Shown piece after piece: positions 1-5,999 of a stretch of 7,844 bases of DNA. The position numbers and the translations under genes were made by a program. Within the stretch, counting starts at the first letter, position 1, and each line of letters begins with the position of its first letter. Location of the stretch: positions 1 to 7,844 of the forward strand of contig JAHENN010000089.1 in the NCBI GenBank assembly GCA_018609665.1, read 5' to 3'. The stretch is from Haloarculaceae archaeon. GTDB taxonomy: Archaea > Halobacteriota > Halobacteria > Halobacteriales > Haloarculaceae. Below the pieces are notes generated by a model. The model made no database searches and was not told the DNA's origin. It worked only from the letters and a program-made list of their open reading frames with translations.

Positions 1-1
1 C

Positions 2-598
2 GGCGTCGCCCTCGGCGTCTACGAGGCCGGCGTCGACCCCTCCGGGCCGCCGGCGTACCCGCTGGCGGCCTGGCTGGCGCTCGTCGTCCTCAACATGCTC
101 GTCGTCGGCGTCTACGAGGAACTGCTGCTGCGCGGCTACGTCCTGACGAACCTCGCGGAGGGGCTCACGGCCGTCCTCGGTCGCCGGGCGTCGGTCGCCG
201 CCGCCCTGGCCGTCTCCAGCGTCGGCTTCGGGCTGCTCCACGGCGCCAACCCCGGCGCCAGCGCCCGCTCGCTGGCGACGGTGACGCTGGCGGGACTCCT
301 GCTCGGACTCGGCTACGTCTACACCGGCTCGCTGTCGTTTCCGGTCGGCCTCCACGCCACTTGGAACCTCTCGGGCGTGCTGCTGGGGCTGCCGGTGAGC
401 GGCCTCGAGATACCGGTCCGGCTCGTCCGGACCGAGGTGAGCGGCGACCCGACGCTCCACGGCGGCGGCTTCGGCATCGAGGGCGGCCTGCTCGGCCTCG
501 GGGCGACGGCGCTGGGCTGTCTCGTCGTCGTCGGCTACGCACGGCTCACGGGCCGGACGTTCGGGGCGGCGGTCGCGGCCCCGGCGCTCCGCGACTAG
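2..598 (+). CDS. CPBP-family intramembrane metalloprotease (CAAX protease-like), 5'-truncated
   Basis: This is the C-terminal 198 codons of a polytopic membrane protein; the frame is open to the window edge, so the true start lies upstream. All three motifs of the CPBP (CAAX prenyl protease 2/bacteriocin-processing, Abi) family are visible, numbering residues from base 2: EELLLR at 39-44 (the EExxxR motif), FGLLH at 76-80 (FxxxH), and HATWN at 118-122 (HxxxN). In characterised members the Glu and His residues coordinate the catalytic metal inside the membrane. Hydrophobic stretches between the motifs fit membrane helices. The substrate is unknown; many archaeal members are uncharacterised and need not act on prenylated proteins. 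The gene converges on livF and its TAG stop shares a CTAG with the livF stop. Family assignment is strong, function inferred only. Confidence 0.88.
   Translation, partial: GVALGVYEAGVDPSGPPAYPLAAWLALVVLNMLVVGVYEELLLRGYVLTNLAEGLTAVLGRRASVAAALAVSSVGFGLLHGANPGASARSLATVTLAGLLLGLGYVYTGSLSFPVGLHATWNLSGVLLGLPVSGLEIPVRLVRTEVSGDPTLHGGGFGIEGGLLGLGATALGCLVVVGYARLTGRTFGAAVAAPALRD
595..598. other. CTAG palindrome serving as both convergent stop codons
   Basis: TAG at 596-598 ends the protease on the plus strand, and TAG read from 597 to 595 on the minus strand ends livF. The two coding regions therefore overlap by four bases with no spacer, and no terminator is visible for either direction. Confidence 0.95.
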
Positions 599-1377
599 CC
601 GCCGAGGTACGACTCCCGGATGTAGTCGTCGCCTTTCAGCTCCTCGGGGGTGCCCTCGCGGACCGCCTCGCCGTTCTCCAGCAGGTAGATGCGGTCGGCG
701 TGCTCCAGGGCGAAGGTGACGTTCTGCTCGGTCAGCAGCACCGTCACCCCGCGGTCGACGATGGGGTCCAGCGCCTCCGCGATGTCCTGCAGGATGACCG
801 GCGCCAGCCCCAGCGTCGGCTCGTCGAGGATCAGCAGGTCCGGGTCGCCCATCAGCGCCCGTCCGATGGCGAGCATCTGCTGTTCGCCGCCGGACATCGA
901 GCGGGCGTTCTGCTCGCGCCGCTCGTCCAGCCGGGGGAACAGCTCGTAGACGAACTCCTTGCGGTCCTCGATGACCGCCTCGTCCTGGAGGTAGCCGCCC
1001 AGCTCGAGGTTGTCCTCGACGTCCATGTAGCCGAAGAGGTCCCGCTCCTCGGTGCAGTGGACCATCCCCTCCTCGACGAGTTCGGTCTGGCCGACCCTGG
1101 CGACCTCCCGGCCGCGGTAGCGGACGCTGCCGTCGTAGCCGAGGAAGCCCGAGGCGGTGTTGCAGAACGTCGTCTTGCCGGCGCCGTTCGGTCCGATCAG
1201 CGAGACGATCTCCCCCTCGGTGATGGTGACATCGAGCCCCCGGAGGGCCGTCACCTTCCCGTACGACACCTGGAGATCCTCGGCCTCCAGGACCGTGTCG
1301 GGCTCGCCGCCCGCCGCGTCCGTCTCGCCCGCGCGCTCCGCGTCGATGTCGGCGTCACCGTCGGCGTCGGTGCTCAT
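595..1377 (-). CDS. livF: LIV/HAAT-type ABC transporter ATP-binding protein LivF
   Basis: This 260-aa cytoplasmic ATPase is the second nucleotide-binding subunit of the importer and the last gene of the operon. Visible elements: aromatic A-loop Tyr39, Walker A GPNGAGKT at 62-69, signature SGGEQ at 162-166, Walker B LLILDE at 181-186 with catalytic Glu186, and D-loop GLAP. At the switch position it has TEQN (216-219) rather than His, which is usual for LivF-type subunits. The family is normally about 235-240 aa; the surplus is an acidic N-terminal tail (residues 1-28, rich in Asp, Ala and Gly). The ATG at 1377 is supported by a perfect GGAGGTGA six bases upstream, so the tail is probably translated. 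Its start overlaps the livG stop as ATGA. Its own stop overlaps the convergent protease gene. The role follows from family and operon; the transported solute is not shown. Confidence 0.93.
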   Translation of the reverse strand: MSTDADGDADIDAERAGETDAAGGEPDTVLEAEDLQVSYGKVTALRGLDVTITEGEIVSLIGPNGAGKTTFCNTASGFLGYDGSVRYRGREVARVGQTELVEEGMVHCTEERDLFGYMDVEDNLELGGYLQDEAVIEDRKEFVYELFPRLDERREQNARSMSGGEQQMLAIGRALMGDPDLLILDEPTLGLAPVILQDIAEALDPIVDRGVTVLLTEQNVTFALEHADRIYLLENGEAVREGTPEELKGDDYIRESYLGG

Positions 1378-2168
1378 ATCTCCTCACCTCCCAGGTACGC
1401 CTCCTGGACCTCGGGGTCGTCGGTGATTTCCTCCGGCGTCCCCTCGGCGATCTTCGAGCCGAACTGGATGACGAACGCCCGGTCGATGAGGTTCAACAGC
1501 CCGCGCATGTTGTGGTCGACGACGATGAGCGTCATGCCGTGCTGCCGCAGCGACTCCATCACCTCGGTCAGCTCCTGGACCTCGTCGGCCGAGAGGCCGG
1601 CGAACGGCTCGTCGACGAGCATCACGTCCGGCTGGGTGGCGATGGCCCGGCCGAGCTCGAGCTTCAGCATGCCGGCGTGCGGCAGCTCCGAGGGCGTCTG
1701 GTCCATCACCTCGCCGAGGCCGACCCGCCGGCAGATCTCCCGGGCCAGCTGCTCGGTCTCCCCGCCCATCCCCGACAGCGTGAACAGCTCGTCCGGCGCC
1801 AGCGCCAGCTCGACGTTCTTGACGACCGGCCGGTCCTCCAGCGGCGCGAACTCCTGGAAGGTCCGGGACATCCCCTCCTTCACCATGTCGTGTGCGGGGA
1901 TGCCGGTGACGTCCTCCCCCTTGAAGTAGACGGTGCCGTCGGTCGGCGGATAGGTGCCGGTGACGCAGTTGAACGTCGTCGACTTGCCGGCGCCGTTCGG
2001 GCCGATGAAGCCGAGTATCTCCTGCTCCTGGACGGCGAAGGAGAGGTCGTCGACGGCGACCAGCCCGCCGAACTCCTTGCGGAGGTCGTCGGCCACGAGG
2101 ATGCCGTCGTCGGGGCCGTAGCTCCGCTCCCGGTCGGCACGGGCGCCCGTCTCGGGTTCGGCGCTCAC
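1374..2168 (-). CDS. livG: LIV/HAAT-type ABC transporter ATP-binding protein LivG
   Basis: This 264-aa cytoplasmic ATPase pairs with LivF. It shows Walker A GPNGAGKS at 56-63, Q-loop Gln105 in SRTFQ, Walker B VMLVDE at 182-187 (Glu187), and H-loop His219 in VVDHNM. The ABC signature position reads ELPHAG (161-166), where LivG proteins usually have LPYGQ or LPHGQ; the conserved glycine is Ala and the Gln is Gly. Everything else looks functional, so I read this as a divergent or subfamily-specific signature, not a decayed gene. A short acidic extension (about residues 1-22) precedes the ATPase core. The start is GTG, overlapping the livM stop as GTGA and preceded by GGGGGTGA with six bases of spacing. 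The GTG start is chosen on that SD and on the absence of another well-placed start. Confidence 0.92.
   Translation of the reverse strand: MSAEPETGARADRERSYGPDDGILVADDLRKEFGGLVAVDDLSFAVQEQEILGFIGPNGAGKSTTFNCVTGTYPPTDGTVYFKGEDVTGIPAHDMVKEGMSRTFQEFAPLEDRPVVKNVELALAPDELFTLSGMGGETEQLAREICRRVGLGEVMDQTPSELPHAGMLKLELGRAIATQPDVMLVDEPFAGLSADEVQELTEVMESLRQHGMTLIVVDHNMRGLLNLIDRAFVIQFGSKIAEGTPEEITDDPEVQEAYLGGEEI
1384..1391 (-). promoter_or_regulatory. Perfect SD of livF
   Basis: On the minus strand this reads GGAGGTGA, a full complement of the archaeal 16S rRNA 3' end (anti-SD UCACCUCC). Six bases separate it from the livF ATG, and it lies inside the last codons of livG. It supports the start that includes LivF's acidic N-terminal tail. 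Confidence 0.85.
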
Positions 2169-3415
2169 CGGCCCTCACCCCCGATTATCTCCTCGATCTC
2201 TTCGCGGTACCTGTCGACGGTGCGCTTCGCCGCCGAGGTGCGGTCCCGCTCGACGAGGCTGTCGACCTCGCCGCGCCGCCAGGCGAGCAGCCGGCGGCCG
2301 AACCGGGTGGCCTCGGGGACGACGCCCCGCGGCAGGAAGGTCAGCGCGACCATTCCGAGCAGGAACGTCGGCAGCGGCTTCAGCTCTGGGACGAAGGCGC
2401 CGATGACGCTGTCGGCGAAGGCGAAGAACAGCGCGCCGACGAGGCTGCCGACGATCGTCCCCATGCCGCCGATGACGGCGACGACGATGACGTTGATGCT
2501 GAGGTCGATCCGCCCCGGGCCGAAGAGGTTCTCGGTGTTCGGGTAGGCGTTGGGGCCGGCGTGCATCCAGACGGCCGCGGCGAAGCCGCCGACGGCCGCC
2601 GAGAGGACGAACGCGAAGATCTTGAACTTCGCGGGGTTCAGCCCCACCGACTGGACGGCGTCCTCGTCCTCGCGGATGGCGGTGAAGACGCTGCCGGCCG
2701 CCGAGCGGGTCACGCCGTAGGTGACCGCCAGGACGATCAGCAGCGCGAGGAACGAGATGTAGTACCGTGCGACCGCGTCGACCCACAGCTGGTCGACCGT
2801 CACCGCGGCGTTCGTCCCGATGCCGACGAACGACGGCGGCTCGTTCAGCAGGCCGCTGGTTCCGCCCAGCCCGTTGGGGGCCAACACGGGCAGTTCCTCG
2901 CCGAAGATGATGAAACTCTGGTACAGCAGCAGCGGCGCGATGAGCGTCACCAGCGAGAGGTACGGGCCCTCGAGCCGCAGCGCCGGCACCCCGATGAGCA
3001 CGCCGCCGAGGGCGGCGACGAGCGTCCCGCCGACGATGCCGGCGAGGATGACGACCGTGGTGCCGACGGGCCCGAGCGTCACCCCGAGCCCGTCGAGCAG
3101 CGGCACCAGGTGCTGGTTGACGGTGACCGAGGTGCCGTAGCCGCCCAGCGCGAAGAAGAAGGCGTGTCCGAAGCTGAGCTGGCCGGTGTAGCCGGAGACG
3201 ACGTCCCAGCTGATCGCGAACATCATCAGGTACAGCACGTAGGTGAACTGGTTCAGCTCCCGCGGCTGTGCGAGCAGCGGCAGCAGCGCCAGCAGGCCGA
3301 CGCCGAGGATGCCGAGCCGGTGCCGCAGCGCGAGGTCACGCAGCAGGAGCTTCTCCTTGACCGCCTGCTTCCGGCGCCGGCCGACGTCGCCCTCCAGCGG
3401 CGTCTCGGTCGCCAT
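2165..3415 (-). CDS. livM: LIV/HAAT-type ABC transporter permease LivM
   Basis: This 416-aa polytopic membrane protein is the second channel subunit of the importer. Family hallmarks are GYTGQLSFGHA at 75-85, PALRLEGPYLSLVTL at 144-158, the cytoplasmic EAA-type loop contacting the ATPases at about 236-265 (AIREDEDAVQSVG inside it), and GGMGTIVGS near the last helices. The first about 32 residues are charged and cytoplasmic-looking. After the last helix (FLPRG at 360-364) a charged tail of about 50 residues follows, longer than in many homologues. The start is ATG at 3415, overlapping the livH stop by one base (TAATG) with GGGAG upstream. The reading frame stays open upstream through livH, but that extension is arginine-rich, lacks helices and antagonises the livH frame, so I exclude it. 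The end overlaps the livG GTG. Confidence 0.94.
   Translation of the reverse strand: MATETPLEGDVGRRRKQAVKEKLLLRDLALRHRLGILGVGLLALLPLLAQPRELNQFTYVLYLMMFAISWDVVSGYTGQLSFGHAFFFALGGYGTSVTVNQHLVPLLDGLGVTLGPVGTTVVILAGIVGGTLVAALGGVLIGVPALRLEGPYLSLVTLIAPLLLYQSFIIFGEELPVLAPNGLGGTSGLLNEPPSFVGIGTNAAVTVDQLWVDAVARYYISFLALLIVLAVTYGVTRSAAGSVFTAIREDEDAVQSVGLNPAKFKIFAFVLSAAVGGFAAAVWMHAGPNAYPNTENLFGPGRIDLSINVIVVAVIGGMGTIVGSLVGALFFAFADSVIGAFVPELKPLPTFLLGMVALTFLPRGVVPEATRFGRRLLAWRRGEVDSLVERDRTSAAKRTVDRYREEIEEIIGGEGR
2175..2182 (-). promoter_or_regulatory. SD of livG
   Basis: The minus strand reads GGGGGTGA, one mismatch from the perfect GGAGGTGA, six bases before the GTG start of livG and inside the end of livM. 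It is the main support for choosing the GTG codon. Confidence 0.75.
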
Positions 3416-4308
3416 TATTCTCCCGCCCCCCGTCCGAACAGTCCCTCGGGCTTCACGAGCAGGAACACGACCAGCAGTACGAGCGAGGAGACGCCGGCGA
3501 GCTGTTCGCCCCCGGGGACGAAGTTGACCGTGAACGTCTCGGCGAACCCGATTATGTAGGCGCCGGCGATGCTGCCCTTGATCGAGCCAAGCCCGCCGAG
3601 GATGACGATGGCGAAGGAGAGGATGAGCGGCGCCGGCGGCTGGATGGACATCAGCCAGCTGCCGTTGCCGAACGCCCCGGCCAGCAGGACGCCCGCGTAG
3701 CCCGCGAACGCCCCCGCCACCGTCCAGGTGATGAGGTTGATCTTCTCGGCGTCGATGCCGACCAGCGCCGCCCCCTTGTCGCTCTGGCTGACGGCGATGA
3801 TGGCGCGGCCCGTCCGGGTGTAGTTGACGAAGTAGAACAGCAGCCCGATGAGGAGCCACGAGGTGACGAAGATGTAGACGTCGTTGAGGAAGGCCGTCCC
3901 CATGACCTGCGGGACGGGAATCGCCAGCGGGTCGTTGACCCCGAAGACGTCCCTGGCGCCGATGCGGATGGCGTAGATGATGAAGAAGCCGATGACGAAC
4001 GTGAGGATGAGTATCGTCACCGGCCGGTCGCGGACGTACCTGATGATGCCGAGGTACGTGACGGCGCCGATGAGCGCGCCGGCGGCGGTCCCGGCGAGCA
4101 GTCCGGCCCATATCGGAAGCGCGATCAGGAAGGCGTCGCTGGTCGCCAGGAAGCCGGCGAACATCCCGACGGTGATGAACGCGCCGTGTGCGAAGTTGAG
4201 GATGCCGCCGACGCCGAAGATGAGCGTGAAGCCGATGGCGATGATGGCGTACAGCGCGCTGAGGAAGATGGCGGTGACGGTGGCCGTGGCGATCTCCCCG
4301 AGAACCAT
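3415..4308 (-). CDS. livH: LIV/HAAT-type ABC transporter permease LivH
   Basis: This 297-aa integral membrane permease is the partner of LivM. Visible hallmarks are TLIFGVGGILNFAHGAF at 28-44 (the conserved NFAHG), the EAA-type cytoplasmic loop starting TRTGRAIIAVSQ at 164-175 and running to GIDAEKIN (184-191), the ILGGLGSIKGS segment near the C-terminus, and the family-typical ending KPEGLFG at 286-292. Length matches the family (about 290-310 aa) with multiple hydrophobic helices throughout. The ATG overlaps the livJ stop by one base (TGATG) and follows a perfect GGAGGTGA with six bases of spacing, so translation coupling to livJ is likely. LivH and LivM together form the translocation path; substrate selectivity is set mostly by the binding protein. 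Confidence 0.94.
   Translation of the reverse strand: MVLGEIATATVTAIFLSALYAIIAIGFTLIFGVGGILNFAHGAFITVGMFAGFLATSDAFLIALPIWAGLLAGTAAGALIGAVTYLGIIRYVRDRPVTILILTFVIGFFIIYAIRIGARDVFGVNDPLAIPVPQVMGTAFLNDVYIFVTSWLLIGLLFYFVNYTRTGRAIIAVSQSDKGAALVGIDAEKINLITWTVAGAFAGYAGVLLAGAFGNGSWLMSIQPPAPLILSFAIVILGGLGSIKGSIAGAYIIGFAETFTVNFVPGGEQLAGVSSLVLLVVFLLVKPEGLFGRGAGE
3420..3424 (-). promoter_or_regulatory. SD of livM
   Basis: The minus strand reads GGGAG four bases before the livM ATG, inside the last codons of livH. It is weaker and closer to the start than the other three operon SDs, but it fits the livM start, which overlaps the livH stop as TAATG. Confidence 0.55.
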
Positions 4309-5759
4309 CAGCCGTCACCTCCGACCCACTCGGGAACCGAGTAGTCGGCCGTCTTGTTCTCCTCGGGATAGAAGGAGTGCATCGTGCCGTACTCGTCGGT
4401 CACCTCGGGGTCGAACTGCCACTGCTGGAACACTGGCACGCCCGTCTCCTCGATGGACGTCCACTGCGGCTCGTGGGCGTACTTCGCGTCCGGCGGCGTG
4501 AACTGGAACTCGTCGAGGATGGTGCTCCCGCCGAACGTCCCCTCCTCCATGATCGGGATGAGGGTCTCGGGGCCCGGAATCTCGCCCTCGATTCCCTCGT
4601 TCTCGACGGCCCGGGAGATGGACTGCTGGACGATGTTGACCGCGTCGTAGGTGATGGCGCCGCTGTAGATGGGCACGCGGTCGAACTCCTCGTTGTACGC
4701 CTCGACGAACGGCTGGGTCAGGTCGGTGTTGCTCGTCTGCGGCGTCATCGCGTTCATCGTGAAGACGTACTGGGTGTTGCCGTCCGTCGACCCCCAGAAG
4801 CTGTAGCTCTGGCTCGGCACGTGGATGCCGCCGAACTCGAAGTCGCGCCGCTGGTTGGCCCACTGGTTGACCGCGCTGGTGCCGATCAGCGCCAGCCCGA
4901 CGAGCGCGACGTCGCAGTCCTCGTCTTCGATTTCGTTGTAGAACGGCGACCAGTCGGCGACGCCGCCGACCCGCTGGACGATGGGGACGTCGACGATCTC
5001 GTCGAGGCTCGCGACCAGCCGCTCGTGGTAGGGGGTGAACTCCTGTGGGTTCTCCGTCAGCACCGCGATCCGCTCCCAGCCGAGGTCGTCCTTCTTGTTC
5101 TCGACGAACTCTAGCATCGCGTCGGCGAGGTCGAAGAGGTTGATCGGCCCGGCCCGGAAGTGGTACTTGAACCGCTCGTACTCCTCCTCGCCGGTCTTGC
5201 TGGTGAACGTGTTGGTCTTCGAGACGACGCGTCCGGGCCGCGGGTCGGCCGAGGCGGTCGTGATGTGGATGGTCTCCAGGGCGGCGATGGAGGGCAGCGT
5301 CTGGACGAGCGCCGACCCGAGGAAGATCCCCATCGTGATGTCGCAGTTCTCCTGATTGACCAGCCGCTTGTGCTCGGAGGCGGCCTCGCCGGGTTCGGCC
5401 TTCGTGTCCCCGACCACGACCTCGATGTCGGCGCCCTCGATGCCGCCCTCGTTCCGCAGCTGTTGTGCGGCCAGGCGGGCGCCGTCGCGCATCGACCGCC
5501 CCAGCGGCAGGTCCAGCGGCGCGAGGATGCCGAGACGGACCGTCTCTCCGGACAGCGGCCCCTCGAGTTCCGACGACGACGAGTCCGACTCCGCCTCCTC
5601 GTTGCTGTCGGCCCGGAGGTCGCTTCCGGGGTACGGGTTCTGCGGGGACTGACAGCCGGCCAGCCCCGCGGCGACGGCGCCGCTACTGCCGTACTTCAGC
5701 AGCGACCGCCGGTCGACGCGGCCCTCCTCCCGCTGGTCGTTCTCTGATGCGTCTGCCAT
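4308..5759 (-). CDS. livJ: LIV/HAAT-type ABC transporter substrate-binding lipoprotein (LivJ-like)
   Basis: This 483-aa extracytoplasmic solute-binding protein is the first gene of the operon. The N-terminus has a Tat signal (DRRSLLK at 16-22, twin Arg17-Arg18) followed by a lipobox LAGC (33-36), so Cys36 is the expected lipid-anchored first residue of the mature protein. Residues 37-70 form a Ser/Asp/Glu-rich linker, and the periplasmic-binding-protein type I fold begins near TVRLGILAPLD (73-83). FLGSALVQTLPSIAAL and ITTASADPR match the ligand-pocket region of the family, and the later YSGAITYDAV is also typical. The family fold is clear; the ligand (branched-chain amino acids, other amino acids, amides or urea) cannot be read from the sequence. 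The ATG at 5759 is chosen because it places the Tat signal at the N-terminus; the 52 upstream in-frame codons are basic and unlike the protein. No SD precedes it. Confidence 0.92.
   Translation of the reverse strand: MADASENDQREEGRVDRRSLLKYGSSGAVAAGLAGCQSPQNPYPGSDLRADSNEEAESDSSSSELEGPLSGETVRLGILAPLDLPLGRSMRDGARLAAQQLRNEGGIEGADIEVVVGDTKAEPGEAASEHKRLVNQENCDITMGIFLGSALVQTLPSIAALETIHITTASADPRPGRVVSKTNTFTSKTGEEEYERFKYHFRAGPINLFDLADAMLEFVENKKDDLGWERIAVLTENPQEFTPYHERLVASLDEIVDVPIVQRVGGVADWSPFYNEIEDEDCDVALVGLALIGTSAVNQWANQRRDFEFGGIHVPSQSYSFWGSTDGNTQYVFTMNAMTPQTSNTDLTQPFVEAYNEEFDRVPIYSGAITYDAVNIVQQSISRAVENEGIEGEIPGPETLIPIMEEGTFGGSTILDEFQFTPPDAKYAHEPQWTSIEETGVPVFQQWQFDPEVTDEYGTMHSFYPEENKTADYSVPEWVGGDG
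4315..4322 (-). promoter_or_regulatory. Perfect SD of livH
   Basis: The minus strand reads GGAGGTGA six bases before the livH ATG, the same sequence and spacing as for livF. It lies within the last four codons of livJ and encodes part of LivJ's Gly-Gly-Asp-Gly C-terminus. Confidence 0.85.
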
Positions 5760-5766
5760 GTGGCCC

Positions 5767-5785
5767 ACGTACCGAAGTTCTACGT
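5767..5785. repeat. Imperfect inverted repeat before livJ, candidate operator
   Basis: The arms ACGTA (5767-5771) and TACGT (5781-5785) flank a 9-nt centre that itself contains GAA-G-TTC. The element lies between the candidate TATA box and the livJ start codon, where a bound repressor would block transcription. The arms are short and the symmetry is offset by two bases, so it may be chance; the regulator is unknown. Confidence 0.3.
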
Positions 5786-5797
5786 ATTGTTGTTTCG
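5785..5797 (-). promoter_or_regulatory. Candidate promoter of the liv operon (BRE + TATA-like)
   Basis: On the minus strand CGAAA (5797-5793), a common haloarchaeal BRE form, is followed by AT-rich CAACAATA (5792-5785), centred about 29 nt before the livJ ATG. With no SD in front of livJ this fits a leaderless transcript. A rival TATA-like element, CATAAAAG at 5820-5813 on the minus strand, would instead give a leader of roughly 30 nt. Transcript start mapping would decide between them. Confidence 0.5.
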
Positions 5798-5867
5798 GTG
5801 GTTTTCTCCGGTCTTTTATGATGAAACCGGGCCGTCGTGCGTCGGTCCCGCGGTCCGTCGCCGGGCC

Positions 5868-5901
5868 GCTGCGGCCGTCCGGTCTGCGTCTCGGCCGCAG
5901 C
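5868..5901. repeat. 10-bp perfect inverted repeat in the divergent intergenic region
   Basis: GCTGCGGCCG (5868-5877) and CGGCCGCAGC (5892-5901) are exact reverse complements separated by 14 nt. It lies in the 240-bp region between the liv operon and the unknown surface-protein gene, upstream of both candidate promoters. It could be an operator for a dimeric regulator or a stem-loop; in such GC-rich DNA a chance origin is possible. The rest of this intergenic region, about 5829-5867 and 5902-5950, shows nothing I can name. Confidence 0.45.
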
Positions 5902-5970
5902 CGGGCGCCCGTCATCGGCTCAGACCGCCGACACGCGGCGTCTCAGGCTCCCGGAGACAGTTAGTAACGC

Positions 5971-5976
5971 CTATAC
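5971..5976 (+). promoter_or_regulatory. TATA-like element of the surface-protein gene
   Basis: CTATAC is centred about 27 nt before the ATG at 6000, the spacing expected when transcription starts at the first base of the start codon. No SD is present. An alternative AT-rich stretch TTAGTAAC (5961-5968) lies slightly upstream. Confidence 0.4.
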
Positions 5977-5999
5977 GAGGGCCTGACCTTCCGTCGCGT

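Noticed and set aside
361..1929. Plus-strand open frame of about 520 codons through livF and livG
   Set aside because: It lies antisense to two genes with full ATPase motifs, has an atypical composition and no recognisable domain. Long antisense frames are expected in such GC-rich DNA.
2561..3559. Plus-strand open frame antisense to livM and livH
   Set aside because: It is a shadow of the two permease genes: no domain, no promoter or SD, Gln/Arg-rich composition.
3416..4318. Upstream extension of the livM frame across livH
   Set aside because: The translated extension is Arg/His-rich with no membrane helices, while the overlapping livH frame encodes a canonical permease. The SD and TAATG overlap place the livM start at 3415.
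4377..5114. Plus-strand open frame antisense to livJ
   Set aside because: It is a shadow of livJ codon bias, with no recognisable features.
5760..5915. In-frame extension of livJ by 52 codons
   Set aside because: The added sequence is strongly basic, would bury the Tat signal internally and covers the candidate promoter.
5760..5999. In-frame extension of the surface-protein gene to 5760
   Set aside because: It would overlap the livJ promoter and place 80 basic residues before a normal signal peptide; the ATG at 6000 has suitable TATA spacing.
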